DNA of 64,000 bases from Prunus persica (taxonomy: Eukaryota > Streptophyta > Magnoliopsida > Rosales > Rosaceae): the NCBI RefSeq assembly GCF_000346465.2, contig NC_034010.1, forward strand, positions 2,674,926 to 2,738,925. The letters run 5' to 3'. Of this stretch, positions 1 to 11,005 are shown one piece after another; the stretch's first letter is position 1, and each line of letters opens with the position of its first letter. The translations under genes were made by a program, and so were the position numbers. The notes below the pieces were generated by a model. The model had not been told where the DNA came from. It searched no databases and worked only from the letters and a program-made list of their open reading frames with translations.

Positions 1-142
1 GATCGATTATTCAATCTTCATTGCTGCAAATAGTTTAGAATATCATATATATTGTTAATATAAACAATTAAAAATGAAAAAAACCAACGCTATGGGCATT
101 CCATTTTAGCTTGATACACTACTTCTAGTACCCAAAAAAAAA

Positions 143-667
143 GGGTTAATCATTTTATTTGTCTTAAATTTTGACCCAATTTGTATTTGAGTACCTCAAT
201 TTCCAAAATAGTTCCCATTATCTTTTAACTTTAGTTTCGTTTGGACAAATGATCATGTCGTCAATTTTGTTAACTTTTTATGTTAAATGCAGGGGTAAAA
301 TAGTATTTTTATATTTAAACAAAAATAAATAAATAAATAATCACACCTTTAAAATAACAATAAAAGAAAATCAAATAAAAAACCAACAACAAAAAAATCA
401 AGTTTGGGGGGAGTAGTATCGAGATAGAGGGGGAGAGAGAGAGTTTAATTTAAATTTTTTAGTTTTTTTATTTATTTATATTTTAATCAATTTTGATACA
501 AAAATACCTTTTTGCCCATACATTTAACAGAAAAGTTAACAAAATTGACGGCAGGATTATTTGTCCTAATAAAACTAAAGTTAAAGGACCACGGGAACCA
601 TTTTAGAAATTGAGATACTCAAATGTAAATCGAGTCTAAATTTAGGAACTAATAAATTGATTAACCC
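143..667. mobile_element. Mutator-like MITE with long terminal inverted repeats
   Basis: The two ends are long, imperfect inverted repeats of each other. About 140 bases from 143 reappear reverse-complemented up to 667, both starting GGGTTAATCA and both containing the GTTAACAAAATTGACG block near their inner ends. The element is flanked by A-runs of 9 (134-142) and 8 (668-675) bases, compatible with an A-rich 8-9 bp target duplication. The middle is AT-rich with no coding capacity. Length, long TIRs and duplication size fit a non-autonomous Mutator-like element; the family is inferred. Confidence 0.7.
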
Positions 668-675
668 AAAAAAAA

Positions 676-1479
676 TTATATAACGGATCCCGAAAAATCC
701 CTAAATTTTGATCAAATAACAGTTGCATAGTCACAAAATTTGGGAACATATTAAAATAAATACAAAGATTTTGTTGATGATGACCCAAATTTGCCAGAAA
801 ATCAGCAATCATATTTGCTTCACAAAACACGTGCCGAATTTCAAAAATCTGAAAATGTTGACATAAACATATTTATTTCTATAAGTACATAAATGTATTG
901 TAAATTTGTAACATATAATTTATTTCGTACTGCAAGCAATTAAATGAGGACTCTCCATATTAAACTATTATCTTTGCAAGCAAGACAGACATGTCCATAA
1001 CCATAGCTAACAACCCAGAGAGATTAAGTCTCAATTACCTCCATTGTCAGAAAATAGGTAGCTAATGAGACACAATTGTTAGGCCATCTTTAACAGTGGG
1101 CTAAATCCTCAAATTTAGTTCTTTCACAATCAAAACTCATCTGCAGCAATGAACTAAATGTGCCATGTCACCAGGTCAAACCTAATCAGCGGGCCAAAAG
1201 GGCCAAATGCTTGGCCAAATGTGGCCAAAAGGTTAATAGGAAAGTTAACGATATGAAATGAAAGTGTTATGAATTGACGTGGGGAGTAATAAACTGCATG
1301 AAAAGTGTTATTCTACAAGAAATCGCAAGAATATAATCCTCATTACATGAAATAATTATTGAAATTAAGAACAATATTGGTAATTTCGACCCATTAAATC
1401 TACCCAATATCCTCATTTTTATTCACTTCAGGTGTCGACTAATGTACCACTTTGTCTTTAAATTAAAAGTTGTTACAAA
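676..1479. other. Intergenic, no gene seen
   Basis: No coding signal is visible. Around 1085-1260 there is a GGCCAAA-rich stretch of the kind found in degraded MITEs, but I could not define its ends. Confidence 0.5.
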
Positions 1480-1615
1480 GGAACACTAGTGTAGTGGTTT
1501 GGAGCAATTGTTTTCTAGGAAAGATCATGAGTTCAAGTCTTAGCACTCGTGTAGTGTGTGTGAGTTTAATATATTATCACCTCTCTCAATAAGTAAAGTG
1601 GTAAAAAAAAATTAC
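1480..1615 (+). mobile_element. tRNA-derived SINE with perfect 13-bp target duplication
   Basis: A short element with a polymerase III A-box-like motif (GTGTAGTGGTTTGG) near its start and a B-box-like motif (GAGTTCAAGTCT) about 50 bases further on, ending in an A-rich tail. It is flanked by the direct repeat AAGTTGTTACAAA at 1467-1479 and 1616-1628. Pol III boxes, A tail and a 13-bp perfect duplication together are strong evidence for a SINE insertion, and the intact duplication argues against great age. Confidence 0.8.
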
Positions 1616-1628
1616 AAGTTGTTACAAA

Positions 1629-2811
1629 TTGTTACACGCTCCAAACCCACAATCACAAGATATTGCAAAGTGTAATTAATCAACCCAAAAATCAAACACA
1701 TCTCTCGCATTGCTTCCAGCCTAGTCTACAAAGTTCTCAATGACATAATAGAAAATAGGTGAAGTAGAAAGTTTACCTCTACTTGATCAAATATGTCCTC
1801 ACGTAGGGTTTGTTGCCATGGCACTATAGCTTGTCATTTTTAGCAACAGATAAGTAGAGAGAGAGAGAAGGTGGGCAAGGACATAGATCACCGACTCTGG
1901 CTCGAACGGCACGTTTGACACCTCTAACTGGTAAGGCACGTAGCGAACGGAAAGTTCTCGCCACTTCTGTAAGTGAGTGGATTTGGGGAAGGACATAGAT
2001 CACCGACTAGTAAGGCGCAGATGAAGAGAGCAAAGCTGACCTCTTCTCAGCTGTTTGCTTGCTCTACATTGTTTGAAGATAATGGAAACAAACCGCATGG
2101 TTTTTGTCCCCCCCTAAAAAAAGCAAGCGGATTTCAAGGCATGGTGGTTCTGGTTTTGGAAGAAGAACCCAAAAAAGCTGACTTGATTGGAAATCAGATT
2201 TGGCAATTAGCAAAAGCTGACGACAATTCACGTGAGAGCTGAAGCTCAAGGACCCCTTTCTTTAAATCCTCTAATTCTTATCACTTATTGTGTCGCATAA
2301 GTTATGTGTCCTTCAAACTGTGAGTCTTTGTTGGCAACACTTTGCATGCCCAATTGGTGGGAGACAAATAGTAACCAGACCATTAAGGGCGTGTTTGGCT
2401 ACTTTGGTAATGTGATGCATGATTAATTAAAGGGATGATGACATGCAATATCTTTGTCCAATAATATCACAACTAAATATAATGATTTTATTTGTAAATC
2501 ATTGTTTTCCTTATCTATGATTAAAGTTGGAAATAAATTATTTTTCATGAGTTAATGTGTTGGGTTATTTTAGTTCCTTTTTATGAGTTTTTAATTCAAA
2601 AGTTACTTGGAGAATTTGGTTGCCACCTTTGTTGTTGAAGTCATGTATCATTTCCAAATACCATAAAATCAACTAAATTAGATATTATTTAACTATTTGA
2701 TTATTCGCATTTCATTTCCGTATTATCTAATGAACAATTTGTACATTTTGGATGATCATATAACTTCTAATTCAGATAATTTTTTTCATGAATTATCTAA
2801 AACATAGACAC
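1629..2811. other. Intergenic, no gene seen
   Basis: Short open frames are present (for example 1973-2242), but they lack recognisable domains or neighbouring exons. I see nothing I can support. Confidence 0.5.
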
Positions 2812-2819
2812 TTCGGCTC

Positions 2820-4564
2820 CAAGGGCAACCCTAGGAAAGTGCAAGTGGTGCCACCGCATAGGGCCCCTTATTCTTAAAGGCCCCCAAAAAAAAATTCTTT
2901 ATATTATATATATATATTAATATTATATGAATCGTATATGTAGTATAGTGTCTGGATATTTGCACAACAGCATGTTCAGGGGAGTTGGTTGGAGCACATA
3001 TCTATTTCGCAAAAGGGCCAGAGTTCGATAACGTGGAAGCTTAACCACACCAAAGGAGGAGTATATATATCCCCCAAACGTTCTTAAAAATAAAATAAAA
3101 AAGGTTTTCTCCTCGAAGAAAAGTACTTTCTTCATTTAAAACAAAACGAAAAAAACTTCATGGCTTCTTCTTTCTCTTAAACTATGATTTTCTGATAAGT
3201 ACTCATCATTATTCGTCAATTTCTCTTTGGTTCTTTTTTCAATCCTTTGACAATTTATGTTATTCTTTCAATTTCAGGAATTTGAACACCAAAAAGAGAA
3301 AACCCTAATTCCTGAATTCATAAAGACCACTCAAAATTAAATAGTCAGATTCAAATCTCAATTCAAATTCAGGTATGTATCTAAATTTCAATATATTCTA
3401 TATATTACATGACTTATTTTATTAAATTATTATCATGTTGATGATTGGTTATATGAGAATATAGTTTGTAGAAATATTTATCTATTTCTTGCTGGGGTTT
3501 TCTTCCAGGTTATAGGGTTTTGGAATTTTTCTTTGTAATCTAAACATGCCACCTACTAGAAAATACGTTTCTGGATATACAAAACGGCTTAGAAAAAGAA
3601 AAATCGAGGAATTGACTCAATCTCAAAGAGGAGCTCTTGATAGATTCATTGTTAGAGAATCACATGCTACAATTGATGAAAATATTTTCAATGAACGAGA
3701 ACAAGATGATGTTGAGGAATTGCAAGTTATTGAAAATAATATGGATGAATGTGTGGGTAATGCTGAGCAGAATGAGAATGATGACAATGAAAATGCTGAT
3801 ATTGATGATCATAATGAAGATGTTGAAGATGTAGACATAGAAAATCATAACAATGAGAACGTCACTGATTTATTCAATGAGGAACCAAGCCAATCCATTC
3901 CATTGGATATTTATGATCCAAGAAATTGGGATAATATTGATGATTTCTCTTCTAAACGGACTAGCTTTGATGTCAATTGAAAGTGAACTTCTTGAAAAAC
4001 TTGAATATGAACATTTGATTGATGATTTCTCTTCTAAAAATTCAAGAAGGTCAATTTTCAGACATTAGTATTGTACTGGCTGTGTTTTTTTCCTTTTGGG
4101 GTAAAAGCTCTCGTAATAGTTTTAATTCTTCAAATAAGACAACAAATACAATGTGAATGATTTTTGGATAATCAGGTATGTTTTTGTTGTTACTTTTGTG
4201 TTTAATGCAATATAATCTAATTTGTTAATGACATTTGTGAGCAACTACTCTTTAATTTGTGATTGCCAATTTTTTTTTTCCTATTAAACACAGATTGCTT
4301 ATTGGAGGCAGCAAGGGACCTTATAGGGGCACAAGGAGCTTATTTTTGTACCAAACATTTAACTTTATCAAATGGAAACATTTATATTTTAATAAATTTG
4401 ATTTCTGATTCTCATTACATATTTATTGATGGTGAATTTTAGTTATAAAAAAATTATTTATGACATTAAGTTATGGCAAATTTTTATAGTATTTTTGTAT
4501 TAGATTATGTGAGGCCCCAATTTAAGTTTCATACAGAGCCCTCAAAATCTCAAGGACGGCCCTG
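2820..4564 (+). mobile_element. hAT transposon, internal deletion derivative (ZMYM1-like family)
   Basis: The right end reads CGGCCCTG and the left end CAAGGGCAACC, matching as degenerate terminal inverted repeats (CAGGGCCG-type, usual for this hAT group). The flanks are TTCGGCTC (2812-2819) and TTCGACTC (4565-4572), an 8-bp target duplication with one mismatch, as expected for hAT. Inside are the start and the extreme end of a TTF/ZMYM1-like transposase, with the whole catalytic centre missing, so the copy is non-autonomous. A 5' UTR intron is plausible (donor at 3371, acceptor before 3509), giving ATG at 3546. Confidence 0.75.
3546..4068 (+). pseudogene. hAT (ZMYM1/TTF-type) transposase, N- and C-terminal ends only
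   Basis: The N-terminal part starts MPPTRKYVSGYTKRLRKRKI, runs through an acidic Asn/Asp/Glu-rich linker, and reaches IYDPRNWDN, the segment that normally leads into the TTF-type zinc finger. It then jumps, at about 3936-3960, to the C-terminal tail of the dimerisation region (LALMSIESELLEKLEY, then IDDFSSK), which lies in the next frame (stop 4066-4068). The zinc finger, DUF4371 region and RNase H-like catalytic core are absent. A 21-bp segment encoding IDDFSSK is present twice, once at the junction (3936-3956) and once in its natural place (4018-4038). Family recognition is from memory of this transposase group. No function is expected beyond, possibly, a short peptide. Confidence 0.75.
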
Positions 4565-4572
4565 TTCGACTC

Positions 4573-5231
4573 ATTAAGCTGCATTGTAGGGTAGCATAGA
4601 TAGAGTACATATATAGGTTTGTAATTTGGGAGGCTAGTTGTTGAAAATGGTGGCTAGATAGCAACGTAATTCTACGGTCTATAAGTAATGGTGACCAATA
4701 AAATTATATATAAAAAATTGAATAAATAATTCATAAGCAAGACTTGGTGGCAGTTTAGCTGGTTGTCTAAACTCAATTCATACACAAGACATCAATTAAG
4801 TTCATAAATAACAGGTCGCTAGCCTGTGAAGTCGTTTGCTAATTAATTCACGATGAGTTGAATAATTCCAAACATTTTAAAATAAAGCTGTAATAATTTC
4901 TTAATGATGATTGGATGTGACTTGGAATGTGAAAAAGACACCGGAGACGTTTGTATATGGGAATATTATTCCATCACTTCAAAATAAATTTTAGTTTAGT
5001 TTCTGTCTTTGTTTATACAATAATCAATTAATATTTAATAATATGGTTACTTGTCTAATTTACATTTTGTAATCCACTCCAACTTTCCCAATATAGGAGG
5101 GAAGTCTTATAAAGCGAATATACGTTTATTTACAAATGTATACGGAAAGCATGTTGGAATTATTCAATTAATAAAACATGTGTAGCTATCAATGAACCCA
5201 AATGAGAATTGACACAAGCTATTAGTCGTTT
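4573..5231. other. Intergenic, no gene seen
   Basis: AT-rich sequence without coding signal or repeats that I can delimit. Confidence 0.5.
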
Positions 5232-5244
5232 GACTCACAAGTTG

Positions 5245-5363
5245 TGAGGGGTTTGTAGCTCAAGTTAATAAGAGCAGTTATTTCAACACTCGAAATTATG
5301 TATTCGAGTTTCCTCTTCTCCAATATCGTTTGTATTAAAATATATATATATATATATATATTA
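5245..5363 (+). mobile_element. tRNA-derived SINE
   Basis: It has an A-box-like stretch (TAGCTCAAGTTAATAAGAGC) and a B-box-like stretch (GTATTCGAGTTTCC), then a pyrimidine-rich 3' part and a (TA)n tail at 5340-5361. It resembles the SINE that is split by a MITE at 34187-34678. The flanks GACTCACAAGTTG (5232-5244) and GATTCACAGTTG (from 5364) look like a decayed target duplication. Confidence 0.6.
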
Positions 5364-5449
5364 GATTCACAGTTGACATATATGCACCATTTTTTTGTCA
5401 AACAAAGTGTATGGAAATTCTCAGATATATTAAGTTATTTCATATATGT

Positions 5450-6130
5450 TTAGATTTTTATTCTTCTCAAATTTGGAGGTATTTATAAAGAAATACAAAG
5501 ATTTGTTCACCCTAAATGCAATAGGAAATAAATCTAAATTACAATAGGAAATAAATCTCAATTACAATGGGACAAAATACATAGGTAAGTAAATAAAATC
5601 CTAACATAATACGGAACCAAAATCCTAACTAAATAAGGACTCGCCAACACTCTCTCTCAAGTTGGCTCAAAGATATTTCACATGCCTAACTTGACAAGCA
5701 AGTCATAGAACACCATACTCAACATTGACCCATCAAACAACTGTAGATAAGGTCTTGTCGTAAACCATGAGTGAAACAAAAGGCAAACCAAAGCAAAGAT
5801 CACAGCTGAAACACAAGAACAAACCCTAAAAAATAGAGCATACGGCAGAACACATAAACCCTAAAAATAGGGCACACAACAGAACACGGCAAAACACATA
5901 CGGAAACCATGTGAATACAGCAAAGGCATGGCAAGGCAAGAAACATAGAAATCCTGTGAACACGGTAAAGGCAAGGCAAGAAAGATATAAACCCTGTGAA
6001 CATGGCAAATGCAAGGCAAAAACAAACCCTAAAAATAGGGTAAGGCAAGGCGAAGCCAAACCCTAAAAAATAAGGTCAAGGCAAGGCAAAGCAAAGACAA
6101 AAGGCAACAACAGCAACGGCAATGACCACA
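5450..6130. repeat. Probable LTR-retrotransposon remnant plus degenerate AAGGCAAGGC-type repeats
   Basis: 5450-5720 contains a stretch (ACTCTCTCTCAAGTTGGCTC and following) of the type seen beside LTRs of Ty1/copia elements, and two copies of an ATAGGAAATAAATCT motif. From about 5800 to 6110 the motifs AACCCTAAAAATAG, CCTGTGAACA and GGCAAGGCAA recur irregularly as a decayed tandem array. The open frames on both strands here come from this low-complexity composition. The assignment is tentative. Confidence 0.35.
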
Positions 6131-6298
6131 GCAAAGGAAAGTGAAGCAAGCAATGGAAATGTCAATGACGGCCACGACAACAACAGCAAAAGTGAAAGAG
6201 AATTCCTCCATATCTATTTTACCTAATTCACGCAGACACAACTTCTCTTCACCTCCTTTCCAACACATGTACGTTCTTTTCAAAATGTGTTTTGTTGT

Positions 6299-6700
6299 CT
6301 TGAGCACCGAGGCTAACATCCCTTCACCAAAAAATTTGAGTTCAAATTATTTTCTAGGTGTCGTATGCATTGAAAGCATGAGTAATGCTTGTTATGCCCT
6401 ACTACAATAAGGTACCAACATGTGGCAATCTACATTTGATTTTATTGCGCAAACGCCAACCCTCTTGTACTACATGGTGCGTGTTACATTAAGATTGGAT
6501 TTTCCAGCATAATTCTAAGACATAATAAATTTGGCACAAGTGTGTTTCAAGAAAGAAGGTTTTTTTTTTTGTTTTTTTTTTCACCTAAAGCACCTAGGAT
6601 AACATCCCTCTGCTATAATATTGAGTTCAAATGACTTCGTATGTGTCACATTTATTTAAAGTAACGATAACGCTCGTTATGTCCCACTACAATAAGTTAT
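6299..6700. repeat. Pair of diverged direct repeats, about 110 bp each
   Basis: 6299-6413 and 6588-6700 share the ordered motifs AGCACC, TAACATCCCT, GAGTTCAAAT, a CGTATG or GTATGTG block, and TTATG-CC-ACTACAATAAG, with many substitutions between. This looks like an old tandem or paired insertion. No coding function is seen. Confidence 0.45.
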
Positions 6701-9003
6701 GTGTCGGGTAATATTTGAGTATACGCCGTAAGGGTCATCTTGTGAGCATATATGATTGTTACACACTCATAATGGGTGTGTGGTTTGCCCTCCCTCATAT
6801 GACTAATCACTTTAATATCTATTTAGTTACAAATTCATGTTATAATATTCAACAAAATATGAAAAATATATTAATAATTTTTGTAGATATATTAATGTTC
6901 CTATGTATGCTCATAATTTAATAATAATGTGTTTTCAAATATATAAAATCAAAGTCTAATATTAACGGCCGAAATAATAAGTCATGTTTATATTTGCTTG
7001 CACTACAATAATCTTGGCATAAATGTAAACTTTAGTAACAATCAAACCCAATTAATCCATGTCTAGTAATAATTATCTGACATGCCATCCATAGGAAGCC
7101 ATGAGGAGAATTGATAGGATACACAATACTGTCAGTAGTTTATAGATATCAAGAATCCAATCGTACCGTACCATTACATATAAACAGGGAAGCATCCTTT
7201 TCATTCTGAAACTGATTTATTGCCATATTAATTTATTTTGCCCACTCCCATCAAGGACCAAATTATACCTTGCTATTCAAGAATTTATTTTATTAAATAC
7301 AAGTGATGGTTGAAACTATTCTATCACAATCGCATATGGGGCATATGGGGCATCGAGCTTGAATGCAGAATGCGAGTACGTTACTTTGATTAACTGACCT
7401 ATTTTACTTTTTTTAATATCTAAGATTCATTTAAATCAAAGATATTTTGGGAATATAAAAAAAGAATTAAAAATAGTTTCAAATGACAATATACAAATCA
7501 CAAGATAATCTAAAGGCGAATTAATAATTTTGAAATAAGTTGTGATTGTCAGCACCTGAGTTTTCATCTGCAATACACCTGGGAATGATAGAGAGAGAGG
7601 AGCAAATTTGATAATTGATATATGAACCCACCACCCAACTCAACAAAATTAACAAAAAGGCTTACAAATTTTAACAATATATTCATGGGCCAATCAACTA
7701 TGAACCCACGCGCTTGTTTTAAGCTTCAAATCTCACGCGTGGAATTGACAAGCAAGGAATGTTCTGATCACAGAGAGAGAGCTCAAAACATGCAATTGAT
7801 GTTTGGTTTGGTATCAATGAAACATTAATATGCATGTAGCAAGGTTTTGTTTTTAAATGATATAAAATTAGTAATTGATTGCGAAATTGAAGAAATATAT
7901 GGTGATGGAGCATATGGCACTCCATGTAAATTGGGTGTCATCGTTTTTGGTATTGGTAATGTAGGTATGTTGAAAATCTTCTCTTGTTTTTTTTTTTTCC
8001 TTTAAATTTTATACAGTAAATTAAAAAAGCACGAATAAAAATTGAAACGTGAAACTATAGCACAAAGGATGGGGGAGTGACTAATGTTTGTAAACACATC
8101 AACAACAAAGTTGGCTTCTCTAAACACATGACGGAATTGAATGTATTGAAAAGAGAGAGCTAAAAAAAGATGATATACTTCAATATTGTATAAAGACACA
8201 GATTGCACTATTTATTTGAGTTATTTTTTTAACAGCGTGACAACATTACATTTAGAATATATAATATTGAAAATGTAAATATCTTAAAAGTGAGTTATAA
8301 ATTGAGGTGCAATCTCTCACATGTTAATAAGAAAAGGGTATATTAGCATGTATTGCTTGAAAGTAAAATTATGAGAGAGTGGCCACACCCATGTGGAAGC
8401 TCCATGGTTCCTTCTCTCTATTGAAAGCCATACTTTACAAGTCCCAACTACTTTTGATACTCACCACCAAGAGGCAACAACAATTTGTACTCCCTTTATC
8501 TTTCTTTGTGCACACAACTGAGTAATAAACATGAAAAGGTTGGAGGGAAAAGTGATTGGGGCTCTTTGCTGTAAATTATAATGAGGTATGAGTTGGGTGT
8601 TTGGAGAGTGAGAAAAGGAAAGAGAGAGATTGGGAAAAAGATTCAGTCATCATTTATTTGTTGTGGGGGCATCTTATAAGAAAAAAAGAAAAAAAAAAGA
8701 CAAGTGAGAAAGCGAAAATGCAAGAGCAAGAACCTTGCCTCCCTATATCCTATGCAAATCCCCATACCTTTTGTAGTTTCCTCACCATAAAAAAAACAAA
8801 CCCATACCCTCTTTTTGCATATTGAGGCATTATAGTATCATAAACCATCATCATAATGACAATTATTTTACAGGGAGTGAACAAAAGCCCCACGTATATA
8901 ATAAGCTGGTGGGACATGAGCACCAATGACCCCTAATTATGTGCTTGAAGATGAGAGAAAAATTATATTAAAAAAATATTGCCAAAGTTTTTATATAAAA
9001 ATT
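6701..9003. other. Intergenic, no gene seen
   Basis: Only short, unconvincing open frames and AT- or A-rich runs. No RNA gene, gene fragment or delimited mobile element could be supported. Confidence 0.5.
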
Positions 9004-9004
9004 A

Positions 9005-9500
9005 CTAGCCTCTTCGCATACACTTCCGTGTCTGCGAGAAGTTTTTTTTTTAAATTTATTTTAGAATTTAAAAAAGATAATGGGTTGTTGTATTCCATAA
9101 AAATAAGATATATTATCTGATTTTTCTTTTAATTTTAATTTTAATTATTTTTAATATGAAAAAGTGTCAATTTACCATATTATTCTCATTTAATTAATAA
9201 TTTTAATTTTTAATGTTTTATTAACTAAAGGCATTTTATGGTATTTTGAATATTTAACCATTCTCTAGACTTTGAAAAAAGCCAAAGAAGAGAGAATTTT
9301 TTTAAAAGAAGCCGAAATGAACAAAATTTCCCTTATTCATTTTTGAATTTCTTAAGGAATCCTTTACATTTACACGTCTTTAATTTAAAAGTTGATAAAT
9401 TTTTCTGTTTTTTTTTAAAAAGCTTTAATTTTTTTCAAAAATAAAATTTTTTTATGACTAAAATATAAATTTACTTATATTATTTAAATTACTGTTGTTT
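9005..9500 (-). mobile_element. Possible non-autonomous Helitron, 3' end at 9005
   Basis: Read on the minus strand, an imperfect hairpin (arms at 9010-9023 and 9028-9041, loop TTCC on the plus strand) is followed a few bases later by CTAG and then a T. This matches the Helitron 3' signature: a short hairpin just before CTRR, inserted between A and T. I could not identify the 5' TC end, so the right limit given here is arbitrary. Confidence 0.3.
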
Positions 9501-9943
9501 ATTTATTTATTTCAGTTCATGTTGTGAGAGGCATTGACTCACCCACAAAAACACAGATAGAAGGAGACCATGAGACCATGAAACCAAATTCCAAGAGCGT
9601 GCAAACCACATTGCAATTACCACACAGATGCTTGCTCCCTCTGTCAAACTTGGTCCCCATGAGCCCATCCAGGTCTCCATTGGCGCGTGTGATGACCTAT
9701 CCACGTGAACGCGTGGAGTCAACCAGGGTGTTTTTGGGTTGGGAAAGAAAAAGAGGTGAGAGAGGAAAAAGAGGAGAGAGACAGAGAGTGTGTCAGAGGT
9801 TAGAGGCAAGAGAACGTGCAGTATTTGAGGCACAGATCTGGATCCACTCAAAACACCCAACTCGGGCACCCACACACTCACTCAACTCACTCAACTCACT
9901 CAGTCTCATCTCACTGCTCATACCTCTACCCGTCTTTGTCCTC

Positions 9944-9976
9944 TATAAAGTTCAAAGGAGAGAGAAATAATAGATG
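9944..9976 (+). promoter_or_regulatory. TATA box and probable start region of the CCCH zinc-finger gene
   Basis: TATAAA at 9944-9949 lies upstream of a GA-rich leader with a (GA)n run at about 10010-10031. Transcription would be expected to start roughly 25-30 bases downstream. No other TATA-like motif is better placed for the gene whose start codon is at 11006. Confidence 0.55.
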
Positions 9977-10093
9977 GAGAAATAGAGAGAGAAGAAAATC
10001 CACAGCTAGAGAGAGAGAGAGAGAGAGAGAGCTCAGAACCCAAAAAAACCCAGCAGCAGAAACACAGCAACAGTTGCAGCAGTGAAGCAATTG

Positions 10094-10168
10094 ATGGTTC
10101 TTCTGCTGCAAAAGAGCCTAGAAACTAGAAAGAAAGGCGGTGGTTTGGCCTTTGGAGTAAAAGTTTGA
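10094..10168 (+). CDS. Upstream ORF 1 (24 aa) in the CCCH gene leader
   Basis: ATG at 10094 opens a 24-codon frame (begins MVLLLQKSLETRKK) ending in TGA at 10166-10168, about 0.8 kb upstream of the main start in genomic sequence. A tiny ATG-GAG-AAA-TAG frame lies near the presumed transcription start (9974). Such uORFs commonly lower translation of the main frame, but no such effect is shown here. Confidence 0.4.
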   Translation: MVLLLQKSLETRKKGGGLAFGVKV

Positions 10169-10232
10169 CTAGGAATTAAGCCAAGTCCTATTGCTAGAGC
10201 AAGGATTTTTATTACAGGGATAGAAAGATAAT

Positions 10233-10736
10233 ATGTTTCAAGTAGTCGAGTTGGGAGACAAAGAAATTAGAACAAGACTCATATCCTCTTTCATGGGTAA
10301 GCCGTACTTTTTACACAGAGAGTCCAGTTTCAGCTTTCAATTTGGCAAAGAAACTAAAGAAAACCGAATTTTTTACGTGAAAAAAGACAGTGTGTGGTTT
10401 TTTTTGGTGGTTTTAGACTTTCAGTTTTATTGCTATTTCTTTATGCTTATGACTCTTCCAAGTTCCAAACTTTCCTCTCTTTATTTGCTTTTTGGAGAAA
10501 TTCAATCCCCCCAAAAGCCTTTTTTGGGGGTTGGGTTTTTCCTTTCCTTTCAAGAATTAAAGGCAACTCTGAGCTTCAGCCTAGCTAACCAGTTCTTCTT
10601 TTTAATCAATCAAACCACACGAGAATACTACTTTTAACACTCCACACCTTTCTTTATGGTTTTTTTTCCTCTCTCTATCTCTCTGTGTCTTCACCTTTAC
10701 TTATTTTTCTTGGGTTTTGCAGGAATAATAAGATAG
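10233..10736 (+). CDS. Upstream ORF 2, completed by splicing (25 aa)
   Basis: ATG at 10233 runs to a splice donor at 10297 (ATGG|GTAAGC). A good acceptor (tttgcag) ends at 10722. Joining 10233-10296 to 10723-10736 gives MFQVVELGDKEIRTRLISSF plus five residues, then TAG at 10734-10736. If the intron is retained, the frame instead runs on into intron sequence. The uORF is therefore splicing-dependent. It is the last ATG that I see before the main start at 11006. Function unknown. Confidence 0.45.
10297..10722 (+). other. Leader (5' UTR) intron of the CCCH gene
   Basis: It begins GTAAGC at 10297 and ends tttgcag at 10722, and interrupts uORF 2. The intron is T-rich, as usual in plants. A further donor-like AG|GTAAAA lies at about 10788-10794, so the leader may have more than one form. 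A (CT)n tract is at about 10861-10880. Confidence 0.55.
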
Positions 10737-11005
10737 AAAGAAAGTGAACACTCTTATCTCTCCACTCATCACAAGAAGTTGTTGGTAGGTAAAAGGTTTT
10801 GTGTGTGGTTGAGAAAGAAATTTTACTTGTTCATAGAGTAGAAGAGCAAATTATCACTTTGCTCTCTCTCTCTCTCTCTCCTCTCTTTCCTCTGTCCCTC
10901 TCAATTTTTTCAAAACCAGAAACACAAGATTTGGAGGGTTGGTGGCAGTGAAGTTTAGCACACACCAACCCCAACTCTGCTATCTCCATATCATCAACAT
11001 CAGCC

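Noticed and set aside
5800..6410. Overlapping 77-96 codon frames on both strands, Cys- and Phe-rich on the minus strand
   Set aside because: They are produced by the AAGGCAAGGC-type low-complexity repeat; no exon structure or conserved motif.
9507..9970. 124-148 codon frames on both strands upstream of the CCCH gene
   Set aside because: They lie in promoter and leader sequence rich in GAGAGA and CACTCAACT words; no family resemblance, and they overlap the TATA box.
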